A stretch of 64,000 nucleotides of DNA from Verrucomicrobiales bacterium (lineage in GTDB: Bacteria > Verrucomicrobiota > Verrucomicrobiia > Limisphaerales > J093), in NCBI GenBank assembly GCA_015075445.1, contig JABTUJ010000015.1, positions 98,842 through 162,841 of the forward strand, written 5' to 3'. Below, in pieces: positions 62,932 through 64,000 of this stretch. Every line of letters begins with the position of its first letter. Position 1 is the first letter of the stretch. Position numbers and translations under genes: made by a program. A model generated the notes under the pieces. The model did no database searches. It was not told the DNA's origin and worked only from the letters and a program-made list of their open reading frames with translations.

Positions 62932-63348
62932 TCATGCAGGGTTTCCTGCCGCTCTGCGCTCACGGTGATCTCGAAAGATGCGCCGCGCACCGAGTAGTAG
63001 ATATCCAACAACGAAGAAGGAAACGAGTGTTCCGGTGATGGAGCGGTGGCCTACCCACGTGTAGAGCTGTTCTACAATCACAATGCCAAGCATGAGCAGA
63101 ACAGCAATTCTGCTCTTGCGGAAGATGCCAAAGGCAAGTAGGCCGCATATGACGGCAATGATGACACTACCCATGGCCAAGTCTAAGCCACCCGGCGCCT
63201 CGCGACCGTACGCTCTGGCCTGAAGCCATCCGAAAAGACCTCCGAAAATGGAGATAACCCCATATGCGATGGCGGCGATCATGGCGTTCCGAACGCTGTT
63301 GTCTCGGTAGTCATATAGGCGAGGGGTTCGCGCTTGAGGTTCATTCAT
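62932..63348 (-). CDS. Integron cassette 2: multi-helix membrane protein
   Basis: 138 residues (ATG at 63348; an in-frame ATG at 63360 is possible). Four membrane helices are predicted by eye (AMIAAIAYGVISIFGGLFGW, LAMGSVIIAVICGLLAFGIF, IAVLLMLGIVIVEQLYTWVG, ITGTLVSFFVVGYLLLGARR) with a basic C-terminus. A gap of 170 bases (62760-62931) before the attC holds no convincing gene. The family is unknown. Confidence 0.7.
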   Translation of the reverse strand: MNEPQARTPRLYDYRDNSVRNAMIAAIAYGVISIFGGLFGWLQARAYGREAPGGLDLAMGSVIIAVICGLLAFGIFRKSRIAVLLMLGIVIVEQLYTWVGHRSITGTLVSFFVVGYLLLGARRIFRDHRERRAAGNPA

Positions 63349-63362
63349 GATGTGAACCATGT

Positions 63363-63473
63363 GCCCAACGACGAAGTCACCGACCGCCGCGTGAACCGCC
63401 CAGAACGTCGGCAGCGAATCCGACGTCCGAACGGCGGTGGCCCGCGGCGGTTCGGTGGACTGAATGGTTAGGC
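63363..63473 (-). other. attC site of cassette 1
   Basis: 111 bp. Cores are GCCCAAC (63363-63369) and GTTAGGC (63467-63473), both perfect. The arms AAGTC-ACCGA-CCGCCGC and CAGTCCACCGAACCGCCGC pair with two bases (C and A) unpaired on the R'' side. The orientation of the unpaired bases places the cassettes on the minus strand. Confidence 0.93.
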
Positions 63474-63477
63474 CACG

Positions 63478-63900
63478 TCATTTGAGTGTCTCCGTCCGCT
63501 GAAAGCACGAGTAGCGTGACGCTCCGTGCATGTCGTAGAACTCTCGGTCATCGCTCGGCAGCAGAATCACACTCCCCTCGTGTCTGGCCACATCGAGTCG
63601 CCTCAAGTGGCCCGTCATCATGTCCGTCTCTTCTTTCGGGGACAGAACGATTTGCTCACCATCGTGCGACCACTGACCCCGTGCTGTGCCATAGACGCCG
63701 AGGCAGCCTCTCCACTTGGCGTCGTATGAACCGTCGGGCCGAAGGTCAAGGCTGACGTTGTAGCCGAGACCATCGCCGCGGTAGTATGTGCCAGCGAGCG
63801 GTCGGAGCACAACCACATCAGTGCGCGCCTGCTGGCTCTGGCAGCCAACAAGTACGACCATCATTAGCGACAACAGACTCCATTTCATGGCGGTCCGCAT
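63478..63900 (-). CDS. Integron cassette 1: predicted lipoprotein, lipocalin-like pattern
   Basis: 140 residues (ATG at 63900, or 63888 for MKWSLL). The lipoprotein signal SLLSLMMVVLVGC is followed by a compact domain with strand pairs, GTYYRGDGLGYNVSLDLRPD, GSYDAKWRGCLGVYGTARG, QWSHDGEQIVLSP. This is reminiscent of small lipocalin-like or META-like envelope domains. It is the first cassette next to attI, usually the best expressed. The stop lies 4 bases before its attC. The function is unknown. Confidence 0.72.
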   Translation of the reverse strand: MRTAMKWSLLSLMMVVLVGCQSQQARTDVVVLRPLAGTYYRGDGLGYNVSLDLRPDGSYDAKWRGCLGVYGTARGQWSHDGEQIVLSPKEETDMMTGHLRRLDVARHEGSVILLPSDDREFYDMHGASRYSCFQRTETLK

Positions 63901-63961
63901 AATGGCCTAACGTTGATTATGCGACTGGCGGTTCGTATATTGAAGGTGGGATTGGCGATTT
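63901..63961. other. Probable attI site and integrase promoter region
   Basis: The core GCCTAAC (63905-63911; GTTAGGC on the cassette strand) starts 5 bases upstream of the first cassette gene. It is followed by about 50 bases that do not form an attC-type arm. Its position between the first cassette and a divergent gene start is that of attI. The integrase promoter and a cassette promoter would be expected here or just beyond. Confidence 0.6.
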
Positions 63962-64000
63962 ATGACCACCACCCAAGCCCTCACCCGCCTGCGCGAGGTT
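63962..64000 (+). CDS. intI: Start of a probable integron integrase, cut by the window edge
   Basis: Only 13 codons are visible: MTTTQALTRLREV. This resembles the beginning of environmental integron integrases, where a short N-terminus leads into a LREV...R segment of the SAM-like core-binding domain. Identification rests mostly on position: it is divergent from the cassettes, next to the attI core, as in all complete integrons. The catalytic residues lie outside the window. Confidence 0.5.
   Translation, partial: MTTTQALTRLREV

Noticed and set aside
62663..62935. A 90-codon minus-strand frame after cassette 2
   Set aside because: Its second half is the attC sequence and its first half has no coding character; it is probably noncoding cassette sequence.

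Overview
This 64 kb window is high-GC bacterial chromosome, most likely from Verrucomicrobiota. The basis is gene-family content: a paired DUF1501 and cytochrome/DUF1549-DUF1553 protein, pseudopilin-like secreted proteins with an H-x-DG motif, a PEP-CTERM surface protein, many secreted carbohydrate-active enzymes, an integron with gene cassettes, and many short dispersed palindromic repeats. Planctomycetota share some of these families, so the phylum is inferred. No rRNA or tRNA gene was recognised.

Left part (0-24.8 kb). A truncated PQQ-type propeller and a CE15-like esterase are followed by a minus-strand operon (9.6 to 2.5 kb). It interleaves a zinc/manganese-type ABC transporter (binding lipoprotein, ATPase, permease) with two pseudopilin-like proteins, two paralogous secreted proteins (one with a PEP-CTERM tail) and another secreted protein. 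Then come a methyltransferase, a zinc alcohol dehydrogenase, acetate kinase, the DUF1501/DUF1549 pair, a two-gene secreted glycan-type unit and a 2-oxoglutarate/Fe(II) oxygenase.

Middle (24.8-44 kb). thiC lies behind a TPP-type riboswitch that overlaps no gene. It is followed by kbl, glgB and a propeller gene, all carrying several frame disruptions. Next are a GH106-like rhamnosidase, a small nucleotidyltransferase, and a minus-strand run of thrS, a glycoside-hydrolase-like protein, an S9 peptidase and a nucleoside-hydrolase-like protein. thrS has a terminator-like hairpin in its leader.

Right part (44-55 kb). A compact plus-strand cbb3 oxidase cluster (ccoI, ccoS, fused ccoNO, ccoQ, a single-domain ccoP-like gene, ccoG, ccoH) is followed by a convergent histidine-methyltransferase-like gene and a DEAD-box helicase. 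The two convergent genes both take their stop codons from the arms of a 123 bp inverted-repeat element.

Defence and adaptation island (55-64 kb). Tandem repeats of about 100 bp run directly into a seven-repeat CRISPR array, followed by cas2, a cas1 split by an in-frame amber codon, and a CARF protein with a probable winged-helix tail. No interference genes are present. Right of this is an integron: eight minus-strand gene cassettes with seven well-formed attC sites and one degenerate one. At the window edge there is a likely attI and the first 13 codons of a probable divergent integron integrase. Most cassette genes encode small lipoproteins or membrane proteins of unknown function; one encodes an HTH-like protein. 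This integron beside a damaged CARF/CRISPR adaptation module is the most notable content.
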